Shown here piece after piece: positions 19,609 to 28,147 of a stretch of 51,904 nt of DNA. The position numbers and the translations under genes were made by a program. The stretch is from contig JAFLTF010000001.1 of the NCBI GenBank assembly GCA_022510585.1, positions 1 to 51,904 on the forward strand, read 5' to 3'. The DNA is from Lachnospiraceae bacterium (GTDB taxonomy: Bacteria > Bacillota > Clostridia > Lachnospirales > Lachnospiraceae). Numbering within the stretch: the first letter of the stretch is position 1; every line of letters begins with the position of its first letter. Below the pieces are notes generated by a model. The model saw nothing but the letters and a program-made list of their open reading frames with translations. It did no database searches and was not told the DNA's origin.

Positions 19609-20787
19609 CTACCCATTTTTCTCGTACTTTTCAACCATTTCTATGATTTCTTTTGTATACTCGGGATGGTTGTGTACAAGTTCCTTGATCTCTTTCTGTG
19701 CGCCGCCTGCCACAACCTCTTTATTATAGTCCATTCTCCGTCTGAGCGACTGCCTTCTGATAATCAGGTTATGCCGAATCTCTACCATCTCCTTAGGATC
19801 CAGGATGGCTTCTGTCTGGTGCAGCCAAATTGCGGGATCATTGACCTGATATCTTCTTAGTATCCGAAGCAGTTCCTGTTGGCTGTAATCCAGATCCAAC
19901 TCCGCACGTCTGTATTTCTCCCGTTCTTCTTTTTCCAGATAATACTGTTTCCACAGGTTCTCCAGCTCGGCCGCGCTTGTTACCTTATATTTCAAATACA
20001 GATAATCGATCAGATTCGTGTTATTGACATATCTGATCTTTACTTTATTCTGAAGCAGGATGATCTTATTGATGCCGCGTTCTACTTTTTTTAATTCCCG
20101 CTTCGCTTCCGTATGTTTTACATAGATCACGGTAATGGCAATTGCCGCGGCCAATGCAGTAATCAAATATCCTGCCTTCGTATCCAGATCCAGTACGAAC
20201 TGTAAAAACAGAAGGAGCAGAATACACAGAATCAGCGCCGTCACACAGATGACTGCCATGCCTTTGGTATCCACTATCGCATTATTAAGTTCCTGTTTCC
20301 GGAAGTGATAGGCGTTCTTTTCTCCGTCCAGCCGGCCCAAATCTTTTTTTATCAGTTCCTGATACTCTTCCGCTTCTTTTAACCTGCTGCAGCCTTCCTC
20401 GATTTCATCCAGCATGCTTTCGATCTGATAGAAACGTTCATCACTCATCAGATGCTTTCTGCCTGCATAATCGTCCCTGCTGTTTTGCAAAAGTTCCACT
20501 TTTTTGGCACAGCTTTTTAGTTCTTCCGCTTCCTCCTCCGGAATCGCCTCGATTTCTTCCATATCTTTCAGATAGGAAGTCACCGTATCATATTCAAAAT
20601 GCAGATTCTCCATTTCCTTTGAGGCTGTAGCGATCTTCTCCAGGCATCCAAGCACATACTCTTCCCGTATCTCCTGATCGCTAAAGTCCTCAATCTGCTC
20701 ATCTTCATCCTCGTCCCAGTCTTCTTCAAAATCCGGGTCTGCTACTATACTACGCCATTTTTTCCATAATTTTTTCAGCCAATTCAT
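19609..20787 (-). CDS. Uncharacterised coiled-coil protein with two central TM segments
   Basis: TM segments VICVTALILCILLLLFLQFVL and GYLITALAAAIAITVIYV flanked by charged helical stretches; likely start MNWLKKLWKK (20785-20787) or the in-frame ATG at 20797-20799; ORF track extends to 20853. Confidence 0.7.
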   Translation of the reverse strand: MNWLKKLWKKWRSIVADPDFEEDWDEDEDEQIEDFSDQEIREEYVLGCLEKIATASKEMENLHFEYDTVTSYLKDMEEIEAIPEEEAEELKSCAKKVELLQNSRDDYAGRKHLMSDERFYQIESMLDEIEEGCSRLKEAEEYQELIKKDLGRLDGEKNAYHFRKQELNNAIVDTKGMAVICVTALILCILLLLFLQFVLDLDTKAGYLITALAAAIAITVIYVKHTEAKRELKKVERGINKIILLQNKVKIRYVNNTNLIDYLYLKYKVTSAAELENLWKQYYLEKEEREKYRRAELDLDYSQQELLRILRRYQVNDPAIWLHQTEAILDPKEMVEIRHNLIIRRQSLRRRMDYNKEVVAGGAQKEIKELVHNHPEYTKEIIEMVEKYEKNG

Positions 20788-20824
20788 CCTGATAACCATG
20801 CCTTTCTTCATTTCAAAGCATTTC

Positions 20825-21670
20825 TTATTTACTAACACTCTCCCTGTAAGCATCCTTAAGCAAATTTGTCAATTTCTCTATTTCATCATAATATGCCACA
20901 TCGCCTGCGGTATCGCTGCCTTCTTCTTTGCAGACCCGCAGAGTAAAGAGCATTCTGTATTCCTGTGTCGCATCAAACTGTTCCGCTGCCTGCTCCATCA
21001 TTCGTTCCACCTGCATAGAGAGCTCATGCAGATCGGGATTCTCTGCAATATAGTTTACATAATCTCTGTCGCTATCCTGTAATCTCCGGGCTGCCAGAAA
21101 TTGTTTCAAGCTCTCTTTACTGCCGTTTGTCTGATAAGCTTCCATAAAATTTTCCTGTGCATGCCCGAACAGAAACAGTTTTGCATTAACAACTCCCATA
21201 TTATGCAGCACCCTGCCCCGCAACTCCTTCTCTCCTTCAGGCAATTGAGAAAGCAGCTCATCATACCGCTCCAGTGCGATCATATAGCGCTTGTTCTGCA
21301 GCATATAGTCTGCCTTTGCCTTCTGCTTCTCATACGGATTTAATCCCGCATTGTTTTTGATCAGTGTTTCGATACGATTGACTGTCTCCGTCGAATAAAG
21401 CCCTGCATACTCTAATATGGTTCCCACATAAGCGCTTGGCGAACCCTTCTGATTTACCAGTGCAAAAAGTGCATGGGCAAGCTGTGGCAGCATACATTGT
21501 TCATCCAGCCAACGGGCAAGCTTCTCACTTACGATCTCCTGATCCAAAAGTTCCGCATTTTCCACAAGACAATAGCAGAGTTCTTCCAGAGAATATAGGT
21601 TTACATAAGTTTTTTCAAAAAAATATGGTGTTTTCGCGTAGCTTCCGGCAGCCATTATCATACGGCTCAT
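20825..21670 (-). CDS. Uncharacterised helical-repeat (TPR-like) protein
   Basis: Helical repeats such as KAKADYMLQNKRYMIALERYDELLSQLPEGEKELRGRVLHNMGVVNAKLFLFGHAQENFMEAYQTNGSKESL; start preceded by AAGAAAGGCATG. Confidence 0.7.
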   Translation of the reverse strand: MSRMIMAAGSYAKTPYFFEKTYVNLYSLEELCYCLVENAELLDQEIVSEKLARWLDEQCMLPQLAHALFALVNQKGSPSAYVGTILEYAGLYSTETVNRIETLIKNNAGLNPYEKQKAKADYMLQNKRYMIALERYDELLSQLPEGEKELRGRVLHNMGVVNAKLFLFGHAQENFMEAYQTNGSKESLKQFLAARRLQDSDRDYVNYIAENPDLHELSMQVERMMEQAAEQFDATQEYRMLFTLRVCKEEGSDTAGDVAYYDEIEKLTNLLKDAYRESVSK

Positions 21671-21694
21671 CTTATGATCATGCCTTTCTTTCTC

Positions 21695-23020
21695 TTATGT
21701 GACTTCAAACTGTTTCTTCCACACCTTGCCTGAGGCAGGAAAAAACTCTCCAAATCCCAGATCCGTAATACTCACTTCCACATACTCTGCGGAAACCATG
21801 GTAACATCTATCTCATATCTTGTAAATCCCCCGCCACGCACCGGTGCATCCTCTAACACAACTTCTTTTATTTTAGCGGATTTTCCCGTCAACGGTGTGA
21901 TCACAAAGGAAAGAGTATTTTCTTCTCCCGGCAGAATGATCTCGCATTCCTCATGCACCTCATACCAGTTCTTTCCCGCATCCAACAGGGCATAATAGGA
22001 TTCCTGTCCGCGTCTTTGCACATGCATTCCCACATTGGATTTCAGCTTGTCTGCACCCAGAAAAATATGCGTTTTCCCTGCCTCAGACGGTTCTATTTTC
22101 TCCAACAGGCCAAAACAGGCGCCTTTACAAAAAAGATTGTTTCCTTGAAAAACCCTGCGATTCCTGCATAAGAACTGCAGGGATTCCTTCGTCCATCCGT
22201 CCCGAAAGCCGGCTCCGATCAGATAGGCCGACGATATGATCCTGTCTGCACACTGCTTCTGTAAAATATGCAGGAATTTTTCATCGGCAAGCGCATAACT
22301 GTCATTTTTAATGGTCTCTTCTTCCTGCTCATCGGGAATCACCATGGCAGGATAAGTCTGCTCTTCGATCAACACCACGATCGGCGTGGTTTTCTTATTA
22401 CACTCCATCCGGTAGGTCTTTAGTTCATATCCGTTGTGTTCACAGGCAAGTACCTGATAGTTCCACAACTCTTCCGGCTGATGCAGTACAAAATGATAAA
22501 AACTTTCCGTATGACTCTGGATATAGATACGGGTATTCTTCAGGTTCAGATTTGCCGCCGCCTTTGACAATACTTCCACCATTCTGTCATCCAGATTCTC
22601 TACCGTAAACATCAACCCTGCAATATTTTCCTGTGTCGTAATGAAATTCATCAGGGCAAGGCTTCTTTTGATAAATAAAGTAAGAAGCGCAACAGCGTCA
22701 AAACTTTCTTCTTCAATGGTAATGGTTTCTCCCGTTCTGGCAAGCTCTACAAGACCGGTGACCAGGCTGCCTTCTTCCTCAGCATTGCTTTTAACGGCAT
22801 CCTTCCCGTATAACCACTGATTTGACCCTTTTCGTTTCCACAACACAGTTGGGATATTATACTGTTTCGTACCGATGACGGTTGCAACGCTTTCCACTTC
22901 TTCTTTGCCGTCGTCTCCATATACACAATAACTGATTTGAGAGAAATCGTTGCTTAAGTCATAGCCTGCCAGTATACTGCCTTTATGTATTTTTCCTTCT
23001 GTTTTCCTGTCAAAGAACAT
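21695..23020 (-). CDS. DUF5716-type Hsp70-like protein of unknown function (family name from memory)
   Basis: N-term LAGYDLSNDFSQISYCVYG, YLIGAGFRDGWTKESLQFLC, beta-rich C-term TRYEIDVTMVSAEYVEVSITDLG resembling an Hsp70 substrate-binding beta domain. Confidence 0.7.
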   Translation of the reverse strand: MFFDRKTEGKIHKGSILAGYDLSNDFSQISYCVYGDDGKEEVESVATVIGTKQYNIPTVLWKRKGSNQWLYGKDAVKSNAEEEGSLVTGLVELARTGETITIEEESFDAVALLTLFIKRSLALMNFITTQENIAGLMFTVENLDDRMVEVLSKAAANLNLKNTRIYIQSHTESFYHFVLHQPEELWNYQVLACEHNGYELKTYRMECNKKTTPIVVLIEEQTYPAMVIPDEQEEETIKNDSYALADEKFLHILQKQCADRIISSAYLIGAGFRDGWTKESLQFLCRNRRVFQGNNLFCKGACFGLLEKIEPSEAGKTHIFLGADKLKSNVGMHVQRRGQESYYALLDAGKNWYEVHEECEIILPGEENTLSFVITPLTGKSAKIKEVVLEDAPVRGGGFTRYEIDVTMVSAEYVEVSITDLGFGEFFPASGKVWKKQFEVT

Positions 23021-23039
23021 AACTGCTCCTCTCCGACGG

Positions 23040-26000
23040 TCATTGCGGCCTGAATACTTTCTCTATCATAAAGTCCTTTTTATAATATTCCTCCAGTAAT
23101 GTATCCACCGTATCATAATCCCGAAGTGTCCTGCCGATCATGATATCGTTGATCATACTGAATCTGCTGCTCTCGTGCGTGGTATCGCTTACATCACTTT
23201 TACTGATGGTTCCGCTCTGCATGACCTTTTCCTCGCCATCCACGGTCTCCGTGATATAGTAAAGCATCCTCTCTCCAAAAAACAGAATGAATTCTTTTAC
23301 ACAGATACCGGCGAAGATATCTCTCATATATTCCCGGCAATATTCTTTCTCGGCGCTGTCATCATCTTTCAGTATCTGATAGTGAATGGTAACACGGTTT
23401 CCGGGTCTGGCCCGATATTCCAGAACAGACTTATCCTGAAGAATATCCAGTGCCGGCAGGAAATTATGAAATTCCTTAAATAGCGGCAAAACGATCTGCC
23501 TGTTTAGCAATTCCTGTAAGAAATCCCGAATAACCGCCTGAATACCCTCCGTGATCTCGCTTGGATTTTCCGCATAGTACTTCAGATATGCCAGCTTGCA
23601 TACCAGATGCAGATCCGCTTTCTCTTTGTAAAGTTGCAGAATACTTTTAAACAGGATCGGCTCCACTATCTTTTCCCTGATGACATAATCATAGCAGCAC
23701 TGGGAAAGAAAAGCTGTGATCACTTCCTCTTTACCGCCGCTTTGCATATAGGCACGGAAGATATCCATCTTTTCTCCTATATATGCTCCCGTATAAATAA
23801 GTTGAACGATGATCCGTTCACAAAGATCATAGGTATCCACGCCGAAAGAATCGGCAGATTTCCAGATATCCCGCATGTCTTTGGTGCTTCCGTTAAAATT
23901 CCGGACAAGATAAGTCAATACCTGCTCGTCGTATTTTCCCTTATTCAAAACATGATGAAGGATGCCTGTCACAAAAGGATCTTCTTCCATATCGCCCTGT
24001 TCCAGCATCCTGCTGCATAGTTTCAGAAGCGTCTTGGCATCGATTCCATAAGGTCCAAGCCTGCGCACCCACGCGTAAGCCTCCGGATACATCCCCCTGA
24101 GTACCATGATACGCACTATCTCTTTTCTGTCGGCAGCGGCAACATCTTCCGGAGCAAGGGCCTGGAGGTATTCGTCTAATTCCCACATCCGGTTCTTTTC
24201 ATAATAAAACTGTATGAGCTTGATCCTGATTTCCTGACGCCTGGTTTTCACAAGATAATCCGAGTCCGCAAGGAACCGAAACCGCTCCACATTGTCTTCC
24301 TGTATCAAAACAGAACTCTTTCGGTCATAGCAGACATAGAGCGCATAACCTATGTCCTGCATGGCAAAAGGAGCCGCTAACAGCGAGAGCTTTCCTGTGG
24401 TGACCAAAGGTTTCGTCTGACAAGAAACGCTGCATACATAACGATTATGAGAATCATCTTCCAAGATAAGCTTGCAATTCTCATCATAAATCGGTACCTG
24501 TACGCTCTTTCCCGTTACCGGATAAGCCTCCTGTACATCCGTGTAGGGATATACCGGGATCACCTGCTTTATGATATCGCTCTCTACGGTGATCTCCTTC
24601 ATGAATAAAAGAGGCATCAGCGCCTTTGCAAGTTCCTCATCTACCATAGACTGCACTACAAAGTTACGATAAAGATAGGCAAGGTCTTTATTGATCCTGC
24701 CACGCTTTATCTGCTCTATGACAAAATGTTCTATAGCCGGAATGAAGTTTACATAAATATCCTCCAACTCTTCCTGATGCTTATGCACATAAGCATACAG
24801 ATAGGCTGTAGTCTCATAGTTCAGGTCGCTTTGATAAGAAAAGTACATGAGTATCATCTTTGGCAGAGCTTCTTTGTCGTCCAAAGGATGGGACATCATA
24901 TAATACTCATATAATCTGGTGATCCGAAGATTCTGTTCCACACCTAAGCGATACCATTTAAAATATTTCGGACCGTATTTATTCCCTTTGATCAATGTGG
25001 CACAGATTGCCTGAAGGATGTCATCCTGCATCTTTTTCCCGTAACATGCCGTAAGGATGCGAAACAACGATTCCGAATAAGTTTTCTGCTTCTGTGCCAG
25101 ATACAACAGCTGAATTAAGACATCATCCTTCATCGCCTCATTTTTGGCCGCATAATGCAGTACCTGCAGTTCAAACTCACCAAGTTTAAGTAACATTGCG
25201 GGATTCATGCAGATCAGATTCCATGCTTCCATGTAAATGATCGGACTGTAACAGTGATAGGTAAAAAGTTCTTCCAAAAACGCCCACTTCCCGGAGGGAT
25301 TCTTCGTATACTCATCCGATACAAACAAAAGCAGCCAGGCAATCCGCCAATTGCCGCGATTCTGCCAATATAGAGTGGAAATCCTTTGGGATACCGCATC
25401 CGTATACTCATCATCGTTGCTGTAAAGAGTCGTCAGATACAGATAATAACACCAAAGCTCCGGCATTCCTTCCCGAAGATCTTCAATCCGTTCTTCCTCC
25501 TGTTTCAGGATCCACTTTGCCTCATTGAAACGCTCCTGTGACATCAAAAGCTGGGATTGAAATAATCTGGCCGATAGATCCTTTCCATCCAGTTCTTTCA
25601 GACGTTCTATCAGTTTTCCGCTTTCTTCCATCCAGGTTTTGGTGCTGATCTTTTTCAAACGAAAAGCCTGATAATATTGCATGAGCTGCAGGGTAACATG
25701 CTTTTTTTCTTTCCGGATTCCCGCATACCTTCTGTCGCGTTCACTTTTACATATAACTGTTACCGGAATTTCGATTGTTTTTTCAAAGCTGATCAGACGG
25801 ATACAGCCGAAATTATTTCCGGCATGCAGCTTTTCATCCAATATGTAATAATATAATCTGTATATATTCCCGAGAAAGGCATCTTCCGAAACCACCTCTT
25901 CATTGACCTTCAAAAAATCCCCTTCCGTCTCTATACGCAGATATGTATACCCCCAGCCGTTCCGATTGATCACAAGAGCATAGCGGGAAAGTGCGATCGG

Positions 26001-26612
26001 GTCTTCTATTTTGATCTGTGTATCTTCGGGAATGAATTCAACCGATTTCTTTTTATTGATGAAAAGTAAAAATTCTTCCACATTGTGCTCATTGCCGTAA
26101 ATTGTGGAAAGTCCTTTATATGCCGCATAAAACTGTCTGTCGTTCCCGGTAAAGATCTGTCCGAGTTCTCCGCTGTAAAACAGATCGACCGCTTCCGCCC
26201 AGTTGCTTTTCGCAAGATTGGTAAAATGGAACAGGTTTTTGATCGTTCCGAGACTGGATTCAATGGTCTTATGTATGACGTTTACGGAAAAAGGGATATA
26301 GTATTCTCCCTGATTGGATATTATATGAAAGGCACCTTTGATTTCATCTCCGGCTTTCATTTCAGAAGTATCCGCCTGATAGAATATCTCATCCTGGCTG
26401 CCGCCAAAAGCCGGGGTAAGACATTTCATACGCAGATCCGAAGATACCACCTTACCTTCGGTCACGACTCCTTCAGGTCCGTATACGGTAAAAGAACCTT
26501 CTACTATCTGATCAGGCAGGACAGACAATTCGATCCGAGGGCATGAAAAATCGAGGGAACCGCTATCAAACTTGAAATTTCCTTCCAATATCTCATGAAC
26601 AACCTGTTTCAA
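23040..26612 (-). CDS. DUF5717-type giant alpha-solenoid protein of unknown function (family name from memory)
   Basis: About 1190 aa, beta-rich N-terminal region then long helical repeats; no TM segment seen. Proposed TTG start 26610-26612 (MKQVVHEILEGNFKF) because the ORF-track GTG at 26645 sits at the predicted TSS. Confidence 0.72.
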   Translation of the reverse strand: MKQVVHEILEGNFKFDSGSLDFSCPRIELSVLPDQIVEGSFTVYGPEGVVTEGKVVSSDLRMKCLTPAFGGSQDEIFYQADTSEMKAGDEIKGAFHIISNQGEYYIPFSVNVIHKTIESSLGTIKNLFHFTNLAKSNWAEAVDLFYSGELGQIFTGNDRQFYAAYKGLSTIYGNEHNVEEFLLFINKKKSVEFIPEDTQIKIEDPIALSRYALVINRNGWGYTYLRIETEGDFLKVNEEVVSEDAFLGNIYRLYYYILDEKLHAGNNFGCIRLISFEKTIEIPVTVICKSERDRRYAGIRKEKKHVTLQLMQYYQAFRLKKISTKTWMEESGKLIERLKELDGKDLSARLFQSQLLMSQERFNEAKWILKQEEERIEDLREGMPELWCYYLYLTTLYSNDDEYTDAVSQRISTLYWQNRGNWRIAWLLLFVSDEYTKNPSGKWAFLEELFTYHCYSPIIYMEAWNLICMNPAMLLKLGEFELQVLHYAAKNEAMKDDVLIQLLYLAQKQKTYSESLFRILTACYGKKMQDDILQAICATLIKGNKYGPKYFKWYRLGVEQNLRITRLYEYYMMSHPLDDKEALPKMILMYFSYQSDLNYETTAYLYAYVHKHQEELEDIYVNFIPAIEHFVIEQIKRGRINKDLAYLYRNFVVQSMVDEELAKALMPLLFMKEITVESDIIKQVIPVYPYTDVQEAYPVTGKSVQVPIYDENCKLILEDDSHNRYVCSVSCQTKPLVTTGKLSLLAAPFAMQDIGYALYVCYDRKSSVLIQEDNVERFRFLADSDYLVKTRRQEIRIKLIQFYYEKNRMWELDEYLQALAPEDVAAADRKEIVRIMVLRGMYPEAYAWVRRLGPYGIDAKTLLKLCSRMLEQGDMEEDPFVTGILHHVLNKGKYDEQVLTYLVRNFNGSTKDMRDIWKSADSFGVDTYDLCERIIVQLIYTGAYIGEKMDIFRAYMQSGGKEEVITAFLSQCCYDYVIREKIVEPILFKSILQLYKEKADLHLVCKLAYLKYYAENPSEITEGIQAVIRDFLQELLNRQIVLPLFKEFHNFLPALDILQDKSVLEYRARPGNRVTIHYQILKDDDSAEKEYCREYMRDIFAGICVKEFILFFGERMLYYITETVDGEEKVMQSGTISKSDVSDTTHESSRFSMINDIMIGRTLRDYDTVDTLLEEYYKKDFMIEKVFRPQ

Positions 26613-26652
26613 CCTGAAAATCCTGCCTTTCACTAATTTGCTCACTGTTTCT

Positions 26653-26682
26653 ATTATAGCATTTAGCAGTCGCTCTATGCAA
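26653..26682 (-). promoter_or_regulatory. SigA-type promoter of the DUF5717 operon
   Basis: Minus strand TTGCAT-N18-TATAAT. Confidence 0.6.
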
Positions 26683-26772
26683 GGTCAAAACATAAGAGCT
26701 TTTACGGTGACAGACTTCCTCCCCTCTGCATATTATAAGGAGAAAGATAATAAGGTATAAGCAGGTAAATAT

Positions 26773-28038
26773 ATGAACCAAAAACCGATAAGAAGCGCAC
26801 AGACAGAAGGGGAAAAGACCGGCGGACTGCAGATAAACGTGACTTCGGATATCGGCTTCATACCGATTCAGAATGCCGTGATCTCCATTTCCTATACAGG
26901 GGCGCCTGAAACAGCGCTTGAGACATTGGAAACGGATAGCTCCGGGCAGGCGGAGGAAGTACAACTCCAAGCTCCACCGCTCTCGTACAGCCTGACACCG
27001 GAATCTCCGATGCCTTATTCGGAATACAACGTAACAGTGGAGGCGCCGGGATATGAATCTGTAATGGTTTCAGGTGTTGAAGTCCTGCCGGATGTAACGG
27101 CAGTGCAGAATATCAAGATGACTCCCTTAGAAACCTCTCAGGGAGAAGAAGAGCTCATTACCATTCCCGACCACACGCTGTATGGAGACTATCCGCCAAA
27201 GATTCCTGAAGATGAGATCAAGCCAATGGATGAGACCGGTGAAATCGTATTGAGCCGTGTTGTCGTTCCGGAATATGTGGTTGTACACGACGGCGTCCCC
27301 TCCGACAGCAGCGCGCCGAATTATTATGTAAACTACAAAGAATATATCAAAAACGTAGCTTCCTCCGAAATTTATGCGACTTGGCCGGAAAGTTCCATTT
27401 ACGCCAATATCCTGGCAATTATGTCCTTTACGTTGAACAGGGTATATACGGAGTGGTATCGTAATCAGGGATACAATTTCACGATCACCTCATCTACCGC
27501 CTATGACCAGAAGTGGATTCGAGGCAGAAATACCTATGAAAATATTGATAGACTGGTAGACAGCATTTTCTTAAACTTTCTGTCCAGACCAGGGGTCAGA
27601 CAGCCTATTTTCACATCCTACTGCGACGGTCAGAGAGTGACCTGTAACGGACTCAGCCAATGGGGCTCCAAGTATTTGGGAGATGAAGGTTATTCCGCCA
27701 TTGAGATCATCCGTTATTATTACGGCAGCGATATGTATATCAATACGGCAGTCAGCGTTTCCGGTGTGCCTTCTTCTTTTCCGGGATATAACCTGACCAT
27801 CGGGTCATCGGGAGAAAAGGTCAGACAGCTGCAGCAACAACTCAACCGGATCGCACAAAATTATCCGGCAATTCCCAAAATAACTGCGGACGGGATCTAT
27901 GGACCTCGGACGGCGGAAGCAGTACGAGTGTTCCAAAAAGTATTCGGACTGCCTCAGAGCGGCATCACGGATTTTCCTACATGGTATGAGATTTCCCGCA
28001 TTTATGTGGGTGTCAGCCGAATATCCGAACCGGGTTAA
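26773..28038 (+). CDS. SpoIID-like domain protein with C-terminal peptidoglycan-binding domain
   Basis: EYIKNVASSEIYATWPESSIYANILAIMSFTLNRVY, GLSQWGSKYLGDEGYSAIEIIRYYYGSDM (SpoIID-like), LTIGSSGEKVRQLQQQLNRIAQNYPAIPKITADGIYGPRTAEAVRVFQKVFGL (PG_binding_1). Confidence 0.8.
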   Translation: MNQKPIRSAQTEGEKTGGLQINVTSDIGFIPIQNAVISISYTGAPETALETLETDSSGQAEEVQLQAPPLSYSLTPESPMPYSEYNVTVEAPGYESVMVSGVEVLPDVTAVQNIKMTPLETSQGEEELITIPDHTLYGDYPPKIPEDEIKPMDETGEIVLSRVVVPEYVVVHDGVPSDSSAPNYYVNYKEYIKNVASSEIYATWPESSIYANILAIMSFTLNRVYTEWYRNQGYNFTITSSTAYDQKWIRGRNTYENIDRLVDSIFLNFLSRPGVRQPIFTSYCDGQRVTCNGLSQWGSKYLGDEGYSAIEIIRYYYGSDMYINTAVSVSGVPSSFPGYNLTIGSSGEKVRQLQQQLNRIAQNYPAIPKITADGIYGPRTAEAVRVFQKVFGLPQSGITDFPTWYEISRIYVGVSRISEPG

Positions 28039-28060
28039 GAAATGCCCACTAAGAATACAA

Positions 28061-28132
28061 AAGGAAGCTGTCACGGAAATATTCAGCTCTGACGACGGGT
28101 TGAATATTTCTTGTGACAGCTTCCCTCTTTTC
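28061..28132. terminator. Long inverted repeat, probable bidirectional terminator
   Basis: GGAAGCTGTCAC-g-GAAATATTCA ... TGAATATTTC-tt-GTGACAGCTTCC followed by CTCTTTT, between convergent genes. Confidence 0.75.
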
Positions 28133-28147
28133 GTTTCTTGTATTTTC

